The notes under the pieces: model-generated
Seen by the model: the letters and a program-made list of their open reading frames with translations, nothing else
Database searches by the model: none
What the model was told of the DNA's origin: nothing
Part shown: piece after piece, positions 1 through 9,844 of the stretch
Numbering within the stretch: the stretch's first letter is position 1
How the letters are laid out: each line of letters begins with the position of its first letter
Made by a program: the position numbers and the translations under genes
Source of the DNA: Alteromonas sp. ALT199
GTDB taxonomy: Bacteria > Pseudomonadota > Gammaproteobacteria > Enterobacterales > Alteromonadaceae
Length of the DNA: 64,000 bases
Assembly (NCBI RefSeq): GCF_018619335.1
Contig: NZ_JAHHDX010000105.1
Location: 24,563-88,562, forward strand
Reading direction: 5' to 3'

Positions 1-1
1 A

Positions 2-349
2 TATGCGGCGTGGATGGCTGCATGGGGCTTCCGTGCTAACCACTTTACGGTAAGTGTTAACCACTTAACCCGCACTGATGAGCTGACTGACGTGAATACG
101 CTGCTTAAAGAGGCAGGCTTTGTGCTGAACACTTCGGGCGGCGAGATTAAAGGTGGTTCAGACGTATTCTTGGCGCAATCATCAACCATGGCCGACCGTG
201 CTAACGTTGCTTTTAGCGACCAGACTGTGGCAATCCCAAGTTGCTTCTATGAATTTGCGCAACGCTATGAAATGCCTGACGGAAAACTTTATAAAGGCTT
301 TGTTGCTGCATCAGCAGATAAAATCTTTGAAAGTACTAACGCTAAATAA
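2..349 (+). CDS. DUF1338 family protein (2-oxoadipate dioxygenase/decarboxylase-like), 3' part
   Basis: C-terminal 115 residues of a DUF1338 protein; the N-terminal part lies left of the window and the frame is already open at base 2. The block AWGFRANHFTVSVNHL and the ending FYEFAQRYEMPDGKLYKGF resemble the DUF1338/HglS family of non-haem iron enzymes, whose characterised members convert 2-oxoadipate to 2-hydroxyglutarate in lysine breakdown. The His residues in the first block probably include a metal ligand (inference). The native substrate here is unknown. The gene ends just before a bidirectional terminator shared with the convergent GGDEF/EAL gene. Confidence 0.75.
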   Translation, partial: YAAWMAAWGFRANHFTVSVNHLTRTDELTDVNTLLKEAGFVLNTSGGEIKGGSDVFLAQSSTMADRANVAFSDQTVAIPSCFYEFAQRYEMPDGKLYKGFVAASADKIFESTNAK

Positions 350-360
350 CTTCGTCATTT

Positions 361-387
361 AAAAAAAGCCCGTTAGGGCTTTTTTTG
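361..387. terminator. Bidirectional rho-independent terminator
   Basis: A-run, AGCCC, GTTA loop, GGGCT, then a T-run. It is symmetric, so it can end both the DUF1338 gene (+) and the GGDEF/EAL gene (-). Confidence 0.85.
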
Positions 388-401
388 TAAGGCGCATAAA
401 A

Positions 402-2570
402 TTACCATTTAGATTCAGTGGTGTGCCTTGCTAAAAACTGGTCGTAAGGCATAGGTTTATCAAAGTAAAACCCTTGCATTAACTTAATATCTGCTTGCTC
501 CATAAAAGGTAAATAAGACTCTAATTCTACCCCTTCAGCCACGACATCTATTTGCAGACTCTTCAACATAGTTATTAGGCCATTAAATAAGGCATTGGCT
601 TTACTATCTTGGTGAATACCTTGAATAAGGCTTTTATCTACCTTAACCACCTCAAACTGAAAACTTCTGAGGTAGCTAAGCGACGAAAAGCCACTGCCAA
701 AGTCATCTAAAGACAACTTAAACCCAAGCTCTCTCAACGTGTTTAATGCTCTTAGTGCTGACTTTTCATCTCGAATAAATACTGATTCAGTCAGCTCTAA
801 TTCAATAAACTCGGGGGATACATTATTATCCATACAAACGGACACCGCTTGATCTGGAAACTGTGGGTCAAGCATTTGATTAGCACTAATATTTACTGAT
901 AAAGGTATAGCATCGCCTTGTTGCGACTCCATTATCGAAATATAGTCACATGCCGCTTCTAACGCTTGTAAACCAATGGCGCTATCTAGGTTTTGCTCTT
1001 CTGCTATGGGGATAAATACAGCGGGCGATACCACACCGTGCAAGCCAGAAATCCACCGACAAAGTACCTCACCGCCTTTTAACTCGCCATTTAAGTCATA
1101 TTTACCCTGAATATAAAAATCAAGAAGATGATTCTCTACGGCCTTGCGCAAGTCGTTCAACATACTGACCTGCTGCGTCATGCTTTCGTAAAGCCCTGGC
1201 TGGTAAACAAAAGTTTGCCCTTTCCCAAGTTCTTTTGCCCGATACATAGCGGCATCGGCGCACTGCACTAAGCTCTCGATATTGTCGCTGTGCTCTGGAA
1301 ACTCCGCTATACCAATACTGGCAGACAGTCTAAGCTCCGTCCCTTTTACTACGATGGCGTCTTCTTCGATATGGCTAATGAGTTCCTGCGAGCGTTCTGT
1401 AACCTCTTCAATATTTTGGTTAGGCGCTACGGCAATAAACTCATCACCACCCCACCTGCCAACTTTACCAGTAGCACCGAACATAGCAGTAAGCAGCGCA
1501 CCAATACGCTGCAATTCTACATCCCCTCTTTCGTGCCCCGCGTTATCATTTATGGCTTTAAACCCATCTAGATCGATAAATACGAGACAAAACGGCTGCT
1601 TACTCCCCGCTAATTCCGAGATAGATTCACGCAACGAGTTACGATTTGAAAGTCCCGTCAATTCGTCGTGTAGTGCAAGTTGCCGCAACTTGTCCTCGTT
1701 GCGCTTTCTATCGCTGATGTCACGCATAGTTGCAATCAAATAAGACGAGGTTTGTTGATAGGTTTCGAACAAAGCCACAGAAATATCTACTACTTTTATT
1801 TCGCCGCTTTGGTTTTTTATCTTTGACTCAAATCGAACTTGCTTATCAAGCACCAACTGCGCTTTATCTACTTTCTCCGCAATGAAAATTTGATTAAAAT
1901 TCAAACCAACACACTGTTCTTTTACTGACACTCCAATTAACTGAATAAAAGCATCATTACATTCTGTGATAATAAGATCGGGAGAAAGCACTAACATTGG
2001 CTCTCGTGAACTGGCAAATGCGGAAGCCATCAAATGAAAAGATTGTTCAGCTTTGCGCTGTTGCGTAATGTCTTTAGTAGTTCCTACTATTTGTAGCGCT
2101 TCGCCAGCACTGCCTCGTTTTAACACGCGCCCACGCAATCTTATCCATTGGTAGTTTTTCTCTAACATTAAGCGAAAAGAAAACTCAACCCTGTCGCGAT
2201 TGCCGTGAAGCGCCATGGCCCAGTGAAACTGAAGCCCTTCCAAATCGTCCTCATGAACCCGCTCAAGAAGCTGAATTAAGGTGCCCGACCACGTAGATAC
2301 GCTTTCAGAGTGAAGAGAAAAAGAGCGGATCTCCATTATATCGCTTTGCGCCTCCCAATTCCAAAACGACTCTTGCGACGCCCAAAGTGCCAATTCCAAG
2401 TCCTTTTGGGCACTTTGGCTTTTTTGAAGCGTTACATACAAGTTTTGCGTCTTCTCTCTTAATAAGACCTCTGCTTGTTCTCTGGCTACGCGTTCCCGCT
2501 TTAAACGCCGCTCAAGCAGTTGTATGCGATTGCTATCACTGGACTCAGCAATTGAGGAGTCATCAACCAT
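402..2570 (-). CDS. PAS-PAS-GGDEF-EAL cyclic-di-GMP enzyme, partner of H-NOX
   Basis: Cytoplasmic 722-residue protein that makes and/or degrades c-di-GMP. Order: N-terminal coiled coil (about 15-65), two PAS-type sensor domains (about 70-170 and 180-290), GGDEF domain with intact GGDEF at 374-378, and EAL domain (about 480-715). The EAL signature reads EVL at 501-503, but NISANQM, ELTESVF, DDFGSGFSSL, KVDKSL and AEGVE-type motifs are all present, so phosphodiesterase activity is plausible. No RxxD inhibitory site is visible five residues before GGDEF. A G-rich ribosome site (GGGGGG) precedes the ATG. It starts 11 bases after the stop of the H-NOX gene, the classic arrangement in which H-NOX controls a c-di-GMP enzyme (HaCE). 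No transmembrane segment seen. Confidence 0.93.
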   Translation of the reverse strand: MVDDSSIAESSDSNRIQLLERRLKRERVAREQAEVLLREKTQNLYVTLQKSQSAQKDLELALWASQESFWNWEAQSDIMEIRSFSLHSESVSTWSGTLIQLLERVHEDDLEGLQFHWAMALHGNRDRVEFSFRLMLEKNYQWIRLRGRVLKRGSAGEALQIVGTTKDITQQRKAEQSFHLMASAFASSREPMLVLSPDLIITECNDAFIQLIGVSVKEQCVGLNFNQIFIAEKVDKAQLVLDKQVRFESKIKNQSGEIKVVDISVALFETYQQTSSYLIATMRDISDRKRNEDKLRQLALHDELTGLSNRNSLRESISELAGSKQPFCLVFIDLDGFKAINDNAGHERGDVELQRIGALLTAMFGATGKVGRWGGDEFIAVAPNQNIEEVTERSQELISHIEEDAIVVKGTELRLSASIGIAEFPEHSDNIESLVQCADAAMYRAKELGKGQTFVYQPGLYESMTQQVSMLNDLRKAVENHLLDFYIQGKYDLNGELKGGEVLCRWISGLHGVVSPAVFIPIAEEQNLDSAIGLQALEAACDYISIMESQQGDAIPLSVNISANQMLDPQFPDQAVSVCMDNNVSPEFIELELTESVFIRDEKSALRALNTLRELGFKLSLDDFGSGFSSLSYLRSFQFEVVKVDKSLIQGIHQDSKANALFNGLITMLKSLQIDVVAEGVELESYLPFMEQADIKLMQGFYFDKPMPYDQFLARHTTESKW

Positions 2571-2581
2571 TGCGCCCCCCG

Positions 2582-3118
2582 TTAAACCAGAGAGATACTA
2601 AATTCGTACGTATAAGGCGTTTCTAGTTGATGAGTTTCCCTTTCAAGTTTGCAATTATAGTGGGCTGCAGCGGCATCCATTAAGCCCTCAGCTAAAGGGT
2701 ATAGTTCTCTTTCAGAGTAATACTGTAAACGCATAGTGTTGTCTGTGCGAGATAGCACTTTAAAACGAGGAAGGTCTGCGTCGGGATAGAGCTTTTTTAC
2801 TTGGACATGTATGTCGCCGTCCAGGTGTTCAAGCATGTTTAGCATACCGTCGGTGTTGGCCAGTACATCTCCGTGCACTGCACCTAACTTACCAAACAAA
2901 TAAAAACCAAAATCATACAAGAGTTCATTAGCAGATTTACCCGTTCTCTCCACCAGCACACCTACTAGGCGTTGCATTTGTTCAAACGGGTAATAGCCCA
3001 CAGCAGTATAAGCACCGTCGTTTTCTAACCCAGCTTCTATGATGACATCATCAGCGAACTCAGGGGAAACTTTCTCCTCGAGCATATCGATAAATGATGT
3101 AAAAACTATGCCTAACAT
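2582..3118 (-). CDS. H-NOX (HNOB) haem nitric-oxide-sensing protein
   Basis: Soluble haem-based gas sensor of 178 residues. The open frame extends upstream to 3157, but the ATG at 3118 is preferred: it has AGAGGA just upstream and gives MLGIVFTSFIDMLEEK, aligning with the usual H-NOX N-terminus. The proximal haem ligand is probably His104 (in DIHVQVKKLYP), and the YxSxR haem-propionate motif is visible as YYSER. In this family NO binding to haem regulates a partner kinase or c-di-GMP enzyme; here the partner is the PAS-GGDEF-EAL gene 11 bases downstream, presumably co-transcribed. Expected role: linking NO to motility or biofilm decisions. Confidence 0.9.
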   Translation of the reverse strand: MLGIVFTSFIDMLEEKVSPEFADDVIIEAGLENDGAYTAVGYYPFEQMQRLVGVLVERTGKSANELLYDFGFYLFGKLGAVHGDVLANTDGMLNMLEHLDGDIHVQVKKLYPDADLPRFKVLSRTDNTMRLQYYSERELYPLAEGLMDAAAAHYNCKLERETHQLETPYTYEFSISLV

Positions 3119-3181
3119 GTAAATTCCTCTTATATTCCCTAATTGAGTGTAGTTCACCTAAGCATAAGAACAACTTAAACT

Positions 3182-5467
3182 TTATGACAAATCTTCTGGT
3201 GTTTCATCCTTGCTTGACTGCACAACTTCAACGGTATCAACTCGTTGGAGCCCGCGCGGCAATTTATTCCCTCTTCGTCCCCTTTCGCCCTGATAATGCG
3301 TTAGATCTTCAGCAGTCAGTGTCATATTACGTTTCCCCGCGCCAACCTTGATGGCGGCGCCATCTGGCACAACCGCAAGTACTTTCACAAACTCTTCACG
3401 GGACTGTGATTTCGCTGAAGGAATATTGATGAGCTTGTTTCCCTTCCCTTTGCCTAAACTTGGCAAGTCGCGAAGCGGAAACATGAGCATGCGCCCTTCG
3501 TTTGAAATGCTTAAGCACCAGTCAGAATCTGGGCTTGTAACAGGCGTGGGCTTCATTACCTTTGCCGCAGTAGGTAATGATAAATATGCTTTGCCCGCCT
3601 TATTTTTGCTTACCATGTCTTTAAACGTGCCTACAAAGCCATAGCCCGCATCAGAGCCTACCAAGAACTTACTTTCATCTTGCGCCATAATGACGTGCTG
3701 GAATGATTCTCCACCAACAATACTAAAACGCCCGGTCAGGGGTTCGCCCTGACTTCGTGCAGAAGGAAGCCCGTGAGCGTCGCAAGAGAAGGTCCGCCCT
3801 GAACTATCCATAAATACGGCTGGTTGATTACTTTTGCCTTCGGCGCTAGACAAGTAAGCATCTCCTGCTTTATAGCTTAAGCCCTCAGCATCAATATCGT
3901 GACCTTTTGCACAGCGTGCCCAGCCTTTTTCTGACAGAACTACTGTCACAGATTCAGCAGGTACTAGTTCTTTTTCAGACAGAGCTTTGGCTTCACCACG
4001 CTCTACGATAGGCGAGCGTCTGTCGTCGCCATATTTTTCAGCATCAGCAAGAATTTCTTTTTTGATTAGGGTTTTAAGGCGGCGGTCTGAACCTAATAGT
4101 TGCTGTAGCTTGTCGCGTTCTGCGGCAAGCTCATCCTGCTCACCTTTAATTTTCATTTCTTCTAATTTAGCTAAGTGACGAAGCTTCAGTTCAAGAATGG
4201 CTTCGGCTTGCTTATCACTTAACCCAAAACGCGCCATAAGCTCTGGCTTAGGTTTGTCATAGGTACGAATGATCTCGATAACTTCATCGATGTTCAAAAA
4301 CGCAATTAACAAGCCTTCTAAAATATGCAGGCGTGCTAGTACTTTATCTAAACGATACTGTAACCGACGCGTTACTGTGTCTTTTCGATACTGTAACCAT
4401 TCAGACAATATGGTGCGCAAGTCTTTAACCTGTGGACGACCGTCTAGGCCTATCATGTTCAGGTTGACCCGATAATTTTTCTCAAGATCAGTCGTTGCAA
4501 ACAAATGCTGCATTAATTGGGTAACATCAATGCGATTTGAACGCGGAGTGATAACCAAACGAGTTGGATTTTCATGATCCGATTCATCACGAAGATCGCT
4601 TACCATTGGTAGCTTCTTCGCCTGCATTTGCGCGGCAATTTGCTCTAAAATCTTTGCACCAGACGCTTGATGAGGTAATGCAGTAATGACAACATCACCG
4701 TTTTCCTCACCATACACTGCACGCATTTTTATTGAGCCACGCCCGGTCTCATAGAGCTTTTGAATATCGACCTTTGGCGTAATAATTTCAGCTTCAGTTG
4801 GATAGTCTGGTCCGTTTACATGCTCTAGAACGTCACTAAGCTCAGCTTTGCTGTTGTCGAGCAACATGGCACATGCGTTGGCTAATTCACGAACATTGTG
4901 AGGTGGGATGTCGGTGGCCATACCTACTGCGATACCAGTCACCCCATTAAGTAAAATGTGAGGTAAGCGCGCAGGTAGATTACTAGGCTCTTCTAACGTA
5001 CCGTCAAAATTGGGGACCCAATCTACAGTGCCTTGACCAAGTTCATTCAGCAGCACCTCTGAAAAGCGCGAGAGCTTAGCCTCGGTATACCGCATGGCGG
5101 CAAACGATTTGGGATCATCCGGCGCTCCCCAGTTTCCCTGCCCGTCAACCAAAGGGTAACGGTAAGAAAAAGGCTGCGCCATAAGCACCATAGCTTCATA
5201 ACAGGCGGAGTCACCATGAGGGTGAAACTTACCTAATACATCACCTACAGTTCTTGCGGATTTTTTATACTTTGCGTTTGCGCTCAAGCCTAAATCTGAC
5301 ATTGCATAAATAATGCGTCGCTGTACCGGCTTTAAACCATCGGAAATATGTGGCAGGGCACGGTCCATGATGACGTACATGGAATAGTTTAGATAAGCGT
5401 CTTCGGTGAAACGTCGAAGAGGAAGTTGCTCTACCCCATCGCGATTAATGATGATCTCGTCACTCAT
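3182..5467 (-). CDS. parC: DNA topoisomerase IV subunit A
   Basis: ATP-dependent type IIA topoisomerase subunit that decatenates daughter chromosomes with ParE. 761 residues, close to E. coli ParC. The quinolone region [12 protein letters not shown] is wild type, with Asp86, Ser87 and Glu91 equivalent to E. coli 79, 80 and 84. The catalytic tyrosine is Tyr127 in AAMRYTE. C-terminal beta-pinwheel repeats follow from about residue 500. It is ParC rather than GyrA by length and by sequence around the active site. parE is not adjacent in this window. The H-NOX gene follows 63 bases downstream on the same strand. Confidence 0.97.
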   Translation of the reverse strand: MSDEIIINRDGVEQLPLRRFTEDAYLNYSMYVIMDRALPHISDGLKPVQRRIIYAMSDLGLSANAKYKKSARTVGDVLGKFHPHGDSACYEAMVLMAQPFSYRYPLVDGQGNWGAPDDPKSFAAMRYTEAKLSRFSEVLLNELGQGTVDWVPNFDGTLEEPSNLPARLPHILLNGVTGIAVGMATDIPPHNVRELANACAMLLDNSKAELSDVLEHVNGPDYPTEAEIITPKVDIQKLYETGRGSIKMRAVYGEENGDVVITALPHQASGAKILEQIAAQMQAKKLPMVSDLRDESDHENPTRLVITPRSNRIDVTQLMQHLFATTDLEKNYRVNLNMIGLDGRPQVKDLRTILSEWLQYRKDTVTRRLQYRLDKVLARLHILEGLLIAFLNIDEVIEIIRTYDKPKPELMARFGLSDKQAEAILELKLRHLAKLEEMKIKGEQDELAAERDKLQQLLGSDRRLKTLIKKEILADAEKYGDDRRSPIVERGEAKALSEKELVPAESVTVVLSEKGWARCAKGHDIDAEGLSYKAGDAYLSSAEGKSNQPAVFMDSSGRTFSCDAHGLPSARSQGEPLTGRFSIVGGESFQHVIMAQDESKFLVGSDAGYGFVGTFKDMVSKNKAGKAYLSLPTAAKVMKPTPVTSPDSDWCLSISNEGRMLMFPLRDLPSLGKGKGNKLINIPSAKSQSREEFVKVLAVVPDGAAIKVGAGKRNMTLTAEDLTHYQGERGRRGNKLPRGLQRVDTVEVVQSSKDETPEDLS

Positions 5468-5825
5468 GATAGTTTTTTCGTTTTGTTATTAATACCAATG
5501 CGCTCGTGATAGCAAGGCCGCAGTTAGTTATATTGACGCGCACTACTTGTTGAATGCACGCGAGCGATAAGACTATTGTGGGGTAAACCGCATTTGTGTG
5601 CAATCCTTGAAAACAATTGTCAGCACTTTTGATTATATTAAGGCCCAGATGACCTTGGCTGTCCATCAAAGAGCGACCCTGCTATAGCCTTATAAGGTGT
5701 GAAGCGTTTCTTTTGTCATTCTGTAAATAGAGTGTTTAAATAGAGTAGGGCGAATTTTACCTTTTTATGTTCACCCTCAATATAATAAAACCCTTATTTA
5801 AACGGTAATTAAAGTACAGATTAAT
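5468..5825. promoter_or_regulatory. Intergenic region between divergent parC and sensor kinase
   Basis: 358 bases holding the 5' regions of two divergent genes. A TATAAT hexamer at 5781-5786 is a candidate -10 box for the kinase, with no convincing -35 at 16-18 bases. A 69-codon frame on the minus strand here looks like chance. Nothing else recognised. Confidence 0.35.
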
Positions 5826-8234
5826 ATGGCAATCTTTCGCGTATTCTCTTTCCTGTTTGTTCTGTTCGGTAGCTTCTTGCCCACCCATGCCCATGCGCAA
5901 CATATTGAGCAGCTTTTCGAAGAACAAAAAACGCTAGATTTATCAGACTCTTTGTACTTTTTATTAGAAACCGATTACCAACTTACCATTGGTGATGTAT
6001 CAAGACGGCGTAATGATTTTCTTATGCACCCTCATAGTAACCCGAACTTTGGGTTTCGCAATAATGGGATGTGGTTGTTAACGTCAGTAACCAATGTTTC
6101 AAACAATAAAAACTGGGTGTTTTCAATAAATTTTAGCCAGCTAGATAGCGTTGACTTCTACTTGGTACAAAATGGCAAGGTTATTAGTCAAAGCCATCAA
6201 GGCAAGGCGCAGAAAGAACAACGTTTTCGTGTACCTTCCTTTCGCGTTGAACTCCCTAACAGCGACCCCGTTGATCTTTTCATCCGTATTGAAAGTCACT
6301 CTTCCAGTCTAATTGCTCCCCTTCGAGTACAGGCAGAACCTCTACATAGTACTTATTTCCAAATGGATAGTTTACTGTGGGGCTTTTTTTACGGCGGCTT
6401 ACTCATACTTGCTATTTACAATTTGGCACTGTTTTTTGGTGTTAGAGAAAAGAGCCTGATTGCTTATGTAGGATATATATTAGCGGTAATTTTGTGGCAG
6501 TTTGTATGGGGCGGTCATACACATCTTTTATTCTCTCAGGGCATCCCCTCGTGGCTGGTTGGTCATTCGGAATTAATATTCGTCATTATTGGCATTAGTT
6601 CTGGCTTGTTTACCATGACGTTTTTAGAAACCGAAGAGCACTCGCCCACAGCCCACCCTATTATCAACTTACTATTGGTGTGCCAAGCATTAACTGGGCT
6701 GATGTGCTTTGTCGATCTTTTACCGTCCATATGGAAGAATAACCTTGTATATGGCGTTGGACTGGTAGCGATATTAAGCTATATCTACGCAGGGTTTGAG
6801 GCCTTTCTCAATAGATTCAAACCTGCGCGCTATTTTATCTTTGCTTGGAGCATGCTTGCCACCGGCGCTATTGTAGGGATGTTAAGCCTTATTGGTGTGC
6901 TGCCCTCAAACGATTTTACTACCTACTGTTTTCAAGTTGGCGTATTCCTTGAGGCTGGTTTCTTCTCTTTTGCGCTTATGGAAAAGAGCAGAAGTCAGCT
7001 TGAAAGTGATGTGGAACAGGCCACTAACGACTTACGCAACAATGTTGAGCTTATTGAAGAGCAAAATGCACGCTTAGATATAGCACGTAAAGATGCTATT
7101 AAAGCCAGTAACGTGAAGTCTCAGTTCCTTGCGAATATGAGCCATGAGATTCGAACGCCGCTTAATGCAATATTGGGCTTCAGCAAAGAACTCAACAACG
7201 CGCCGTTGCCTACAGACCAACAGGAACAGGTACGAATAGTCAATACTGCAGCTGAGAACCTGCTCACTATAGTGAACGACGTACTAGACTTTTCAAAGAT
7301 TGAAGCAGGCAAACTTCAGATAAACAACCAACCGTTTTCACCGAATAAATTGCTCGAAGAGATGGTCACTATCATGGCTAAATCTTCTCACAGCAAACGG
7401 CTCGAGTTTGTTTTTGACTTAAATCCCTTACCTGAAAAACTTATCGGCGATGTATTCCGCATTAAGCAAGTGCTAAATAACTTACTCAGTAACGCGCTTA
7501 AGTTCACCTCAAGTGGAACCATTACATTCTCAGTAAGGGGGCGCTCGCTTCCTCACGGTATTCACGAGTTAAATATTACCGTTGAGGACACAGGAATTGG
7601 AATTAGTAGGCAAGACAGAAAAAAGCTTTTCAATGCTTTTTCACAGGTAGATGATGCACTTAATCGCAACTATCAAGGTACAGGGTTGGGACTTGTTATT
7701 AGCAGAGAGTTAGTTCGCCTCATGAACGGGGATCTTACGCTTAAGAGTGTGCTCGGTCAGGGGTCTACATTTAACGTTTCCCTTCGTATGAATCAGCTAA
7801 GTCAGAAGTATTCTCTAGCAAGCAGTAATGATTGGAACGGAAAAAGCGTTGTTATTTTCGATCCCATTCCAGCAACACGTCGCTCAAGCGCTAATATGTT
7901 GTCTATTTTAGGCGCGAATATTACCTCAGTGGAGTCCTTAGATTATTTGGCTACGCTAAGTGGTCAGTATGACTTCTTTATGGCAACGGTACCGGTAAGT
8001 AAAATGGGATTGCGTGATACTTACCTGAGCCAGTTTGTACAATTCCCTGCCCAAAAGCGTATTCTTTGGTATTCCGGCCCCGAGCCGTTTGCTCAGTATC
8101 CTAGTTTATCGCAACATTTCCATTCACAGATACGTATGCCGATTACGTTGACCAAGTTAGACAGCTTGGTAAATCAACATGCAACGCCTGCGAAAAAGCT
8201 ATGCATGAAAAGATTAGCAACCTGCCTAATGTGA
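5826..8234 (+). CDS. 7TMR-DISM hybrid sensor histidine kinase (kinase portion)
   Basis: Inner-membrane sensor kinase, 802 residues. It has a signal peptide ending near THAHAQ, a periplasmic 7TMR-DISM extracellular-type domain (about 30-170), seven transmembrane helices (about 180-390), a coiled coil, then HisKA with phospho-acceptor His440 in NMSHEIRTPLNA. The HATPase_c domain carries NNLLSNALKFT, DTGIGI and GTGLGLVIS motifs. After residue about 675 comes a receiver-like fold without a clear phospho-Asp (pseudo-receiver). The frame then stops at a linker, and the true receiver plus HPt continue in the -1 frame from 8201. In relatives with BarA-like order these modules form one chain, so this may be the front half of a single protein of roughly 1040 residues. 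Confidence 0.88.
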   Translation: MAIFRVFSFLFVLFGSFLPTHAHAQHIEQLFEEQKTLDLSDSLYFLLETDYQLTIGDVSRRRNDFLMHPHSNPNFGFRNNGMWLLTSVTNVSNNKNWVFSINFSQLDSVDFYLVQNGKVISQSHQGKAQKEQRFRVPSFRVELPNSDPVDLFIRIESHSSSLIAPLRVQAEPLHSTYFQMDSLLWGFFYGGLLILAIYNLALFFGVREKSLIAYVGYILAVILWQFVWGGHTHLLFSQGIPSWLVGHSELIFVIIGISSGLFTMTFLETEEHSPTAHPIINLLLVCQALTGLMCFVDLLPSIWKNNLVYGVGLVAILSYIYAGFEAFLNRFKPARYFIFAWSMLATGAIVGMLSLIGVLPSNDFTTYCFQVGVFLEAGFFSFALMEKSRSQLESDVEQATNDLRNNVELIEEQNARLDIARKDAIKASNVKSQFLANMSHEIRTPLNAILGFSKELNNAPLPTDQQEQVRIVNTAAENLLTIVNDVLDFSKIEAGKLQINNQPFSPNKLLEEMVTIMAKSSHSKRLEFVFDLNPLPEKLIGDVFRIKQVLNNLLSNALKFTSSGTITFSVRGRSLPHGIHELNITVEDTGIGISRQDRKKLFNAFSQVDDALNRNYQGTGLGLVISRELVRLMNGDLTLKSVLGQGSTFNVSLRMNQLSQKYSLASSNDWNGKSVVIFDPIPATRRSSANMLSILGANITSVESLDYLATLSGQYDFFMATVPVSKMGLRDTYLSQFVQFPAQKRILWYSGPEPFAQYPSLSQHFHSQIRMPITLTKLDSLVNQHATPAKKLCMKRLATCLM

Positions 8235-8944
8235 AAATATTAGCTGTTGATGATATGGAAATGAACCTTAAGCTTCTGCATACTTGGCTCGACCAATCAC
8301 CTGTAGAGCTCATCACCACTATCAGCGGGCAAGATGCGGTAAACCAGTGTCAGACACAAGAATTCGATCTAATTTTAATGGACGTTCAGATGCCGGGGAT
8401 GGATGGAATTCAAGCCACCAGAGAGATTCGTAAGTCTCCCATAAACATGGGAACGCCTATCATCGCTGTCACCGCTCACGCTTTCAAAGAAGAGCAAGAG
8501 CGATTACTCGCTTCAGGCATGGACGACTACCTTCCAAAACCCATTGAGGTAGAGCTATTAATTAACCTGATTAAGTTGTGGTGCCATAGTATTGAGCCAG
8601 GAGAAATTGAAATCCCCTCGGTTGATTGGCAGCTCGCTCTAAAACGAGCTAATCAAAATCAAGATACAGCTAAAGAAATGTTAGAAGGCTTTATAGAGCT
8701 GCTGCCAGAAACCATTCATACACTATCAACGCTTTTGGAAAAACAAAATTACAACGAGCTAAAAAACGAGGTACATAAGTTACATGGCGCGTGTTGTTAT
8801 ACAGGCCTACCACGCATGCAGCATCTGGCGCATGAAACTGAAAGCGCTCTCAAACTCGGCCAACACAAACTTGTGAATGAGCACTTACCTGCACTTATTG
8901 CGGAAGCCGAGAAAGTGTTACGGGAGAGTAAACCCAGCGTATAA
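8201..8944 (+). CDS. Receiver-HPt phosphorelay protein (possible C-terminal half of the preceding kinase)
   Basis: 247 residues: a CheY-like receiver (12-128) with acidic residues Asp17-Asp18, phospho-Asp61 in LILMDVQMPG and Lys113 in LPKP, then an HPt domain (about 143-240) with phospho-His192 in HKLHGACCYTG. It overlaps the kinase by 34 bases in another frame and has no clear ribosome site before its ATG. One extra A in the five-A run at 8193-8197 would fuse it in frame to the kinase through a short linker. It is therefore either an artificially split hybrid kinase or a separate phosphotransfer protein serving that kinase. The output regulator is not in the window. Confidence 0.85.
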   Translation: MHEKISNLPNVKILAVDDMEMNLKLLHTWLDQSPVELITTISGQDAVNQCQTQEFDLILMDVQMPGMDGIQATREIRKSPINMGTPIIAVTAHAFKEEQERLLASGMDDYLPKPIEVELLINLIKLWCHSIEPGEIEIPSVDWQLALKRANQNQDTAKEMLEGFIELLPETIHTLSTLLEKQNYNELKNEVHKLHGACCYTGLPRMQHLAHETESALKLGQHKLVNEHLPALIAEAEKVLRESKPSV

Positions 8945-8973
8945 CGAATTATTGGCCGCGCATGTAGCACTGG

Positions 8974-9681
8974 TTATTGCGTGGCATTCTCCTCGTGAAA
9001 AGATTGCCGTGTTTGCTGGCACTCGGCAATTAACCTAGCAAATTCGCTGGCGTCCCTATCTAGCTCTGAACTTGCTATAAAAATATCAAAACCGAGCCGT
9101 TTTCGTAGCTCTACCATGCGGTGAGCTAACATGGCTTTTATTCCTTTAATAATGGTACCGTCTTCCATAACATATTGCTTATCATCGAACATTGATTGCT
9201 CGTAGCAGCTTCCCGACGCGCAGCCTTCATCTGTATTTTGCATTAGCAGAGGTCGCTGCTCCATCAGTAAATGTGTAGCAAGCCTAGGTGATATGGTATT
9301 TAAAAAGTCAGTGTAACTTTTAATTTTAAAACCTATGGTTTCTAGGGGAACGTGTTCTAAACCATGGCGCACACGTGGGCAATCTGCACGCTGTAAGTTG
9401 TCCCAATGAATTCGCCAGCTGCCAAGACGATGGCGATAGGTAATATAGTCTTTTGCTATTTCCAAGCTGTAGTCTGGCTCGCGTACTTTAAAATAACCAA
9501 CTAACAAACATACCAGTGCAGCGCTTGTTAGGAATATACCTGCTAAAAACAACCAATCTGGTAAAAAAGCCAGCCACAAGGCTGCGACAAATAGCCCGAC
9601 ACAGCCCAATACTAGGCTAGTAATGCCATTGCTTTTCGACGCTGCTCGGATAAAGATAGATTCAACACTAGTGCCAGACAT
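8974..9681 (-). CDS. DUF2982-like membrane protein of unknown function
   Basis: 235 residues with two adjacent transmembrane helices near residues 20-65 and a cytoplasmic C-terminal part that begins with a PH-like stretch (YITYRHRLGSWRIHWDNL). It resembles the DUF2982 family of marine gammaproteobacteria; this assignment is from memory of the family and moderately sure. A cysteine pair (EGCASGSCYE) sits mid-protein. It converges on the receiver-HPt gene with a 29-base gap. No function can be inferred from context. Confidence 0.6.
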   Translation of the reverse strand: MSGTSVESIFIRAASKSNGITSLVLGCVGLFVAALWLAFLPDWLFLAGIFLTSAALVCLLVGYFKVREPDYSLEIAKDYITYRHRLGSWRIHWDNLQRADCPRVRHGLEHVPLETIGFKIKSYTDFLNTISPRLATHLLMEQRPLLMQNTDEGCASGSCYEQSMFDDKQYVMEDGTIIKGIKAMLAHRMVELRKRLGFDIFIASSELDRDASEFARLIAECQQTRQSFHEENATQ

Positions 9682-9844
9682 ACAAGTACACCACCAACAT
9701 GATTACGGCCCAAACGATATAAAGTCTAACGCGTTTACATTTTACGCAGTCAGTTTGCCACCAGCGTAATATTGGATTTGATTTTCGCATACGCTGATAA
9801 CCCCTCTTATACGCTCATTAGAAAGGGATAGTTTAACCGTAAAA

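Noticed and set aside
1282..1743. Long antisense frame over the GGDEF region
   Set aside because: Shadow of a strongly coding opposite strand; its low-complexity Ser-rich translation is typical of such shadows.
5460..5669. 69-codon minus-strand frame upstream of parC
   Set aside because: Lies in the parC 5' region, overlaps its start, no ribosome site or homology recognised.
8190..8200. Programmed -1 frameshifting as the main explanation for the split kinase
   Set aside because: GCG AAA AAG is not a classical X XXY YYZ heptamer and no stimulatory stem-loop was evident just downstream; kept only as an alternative.
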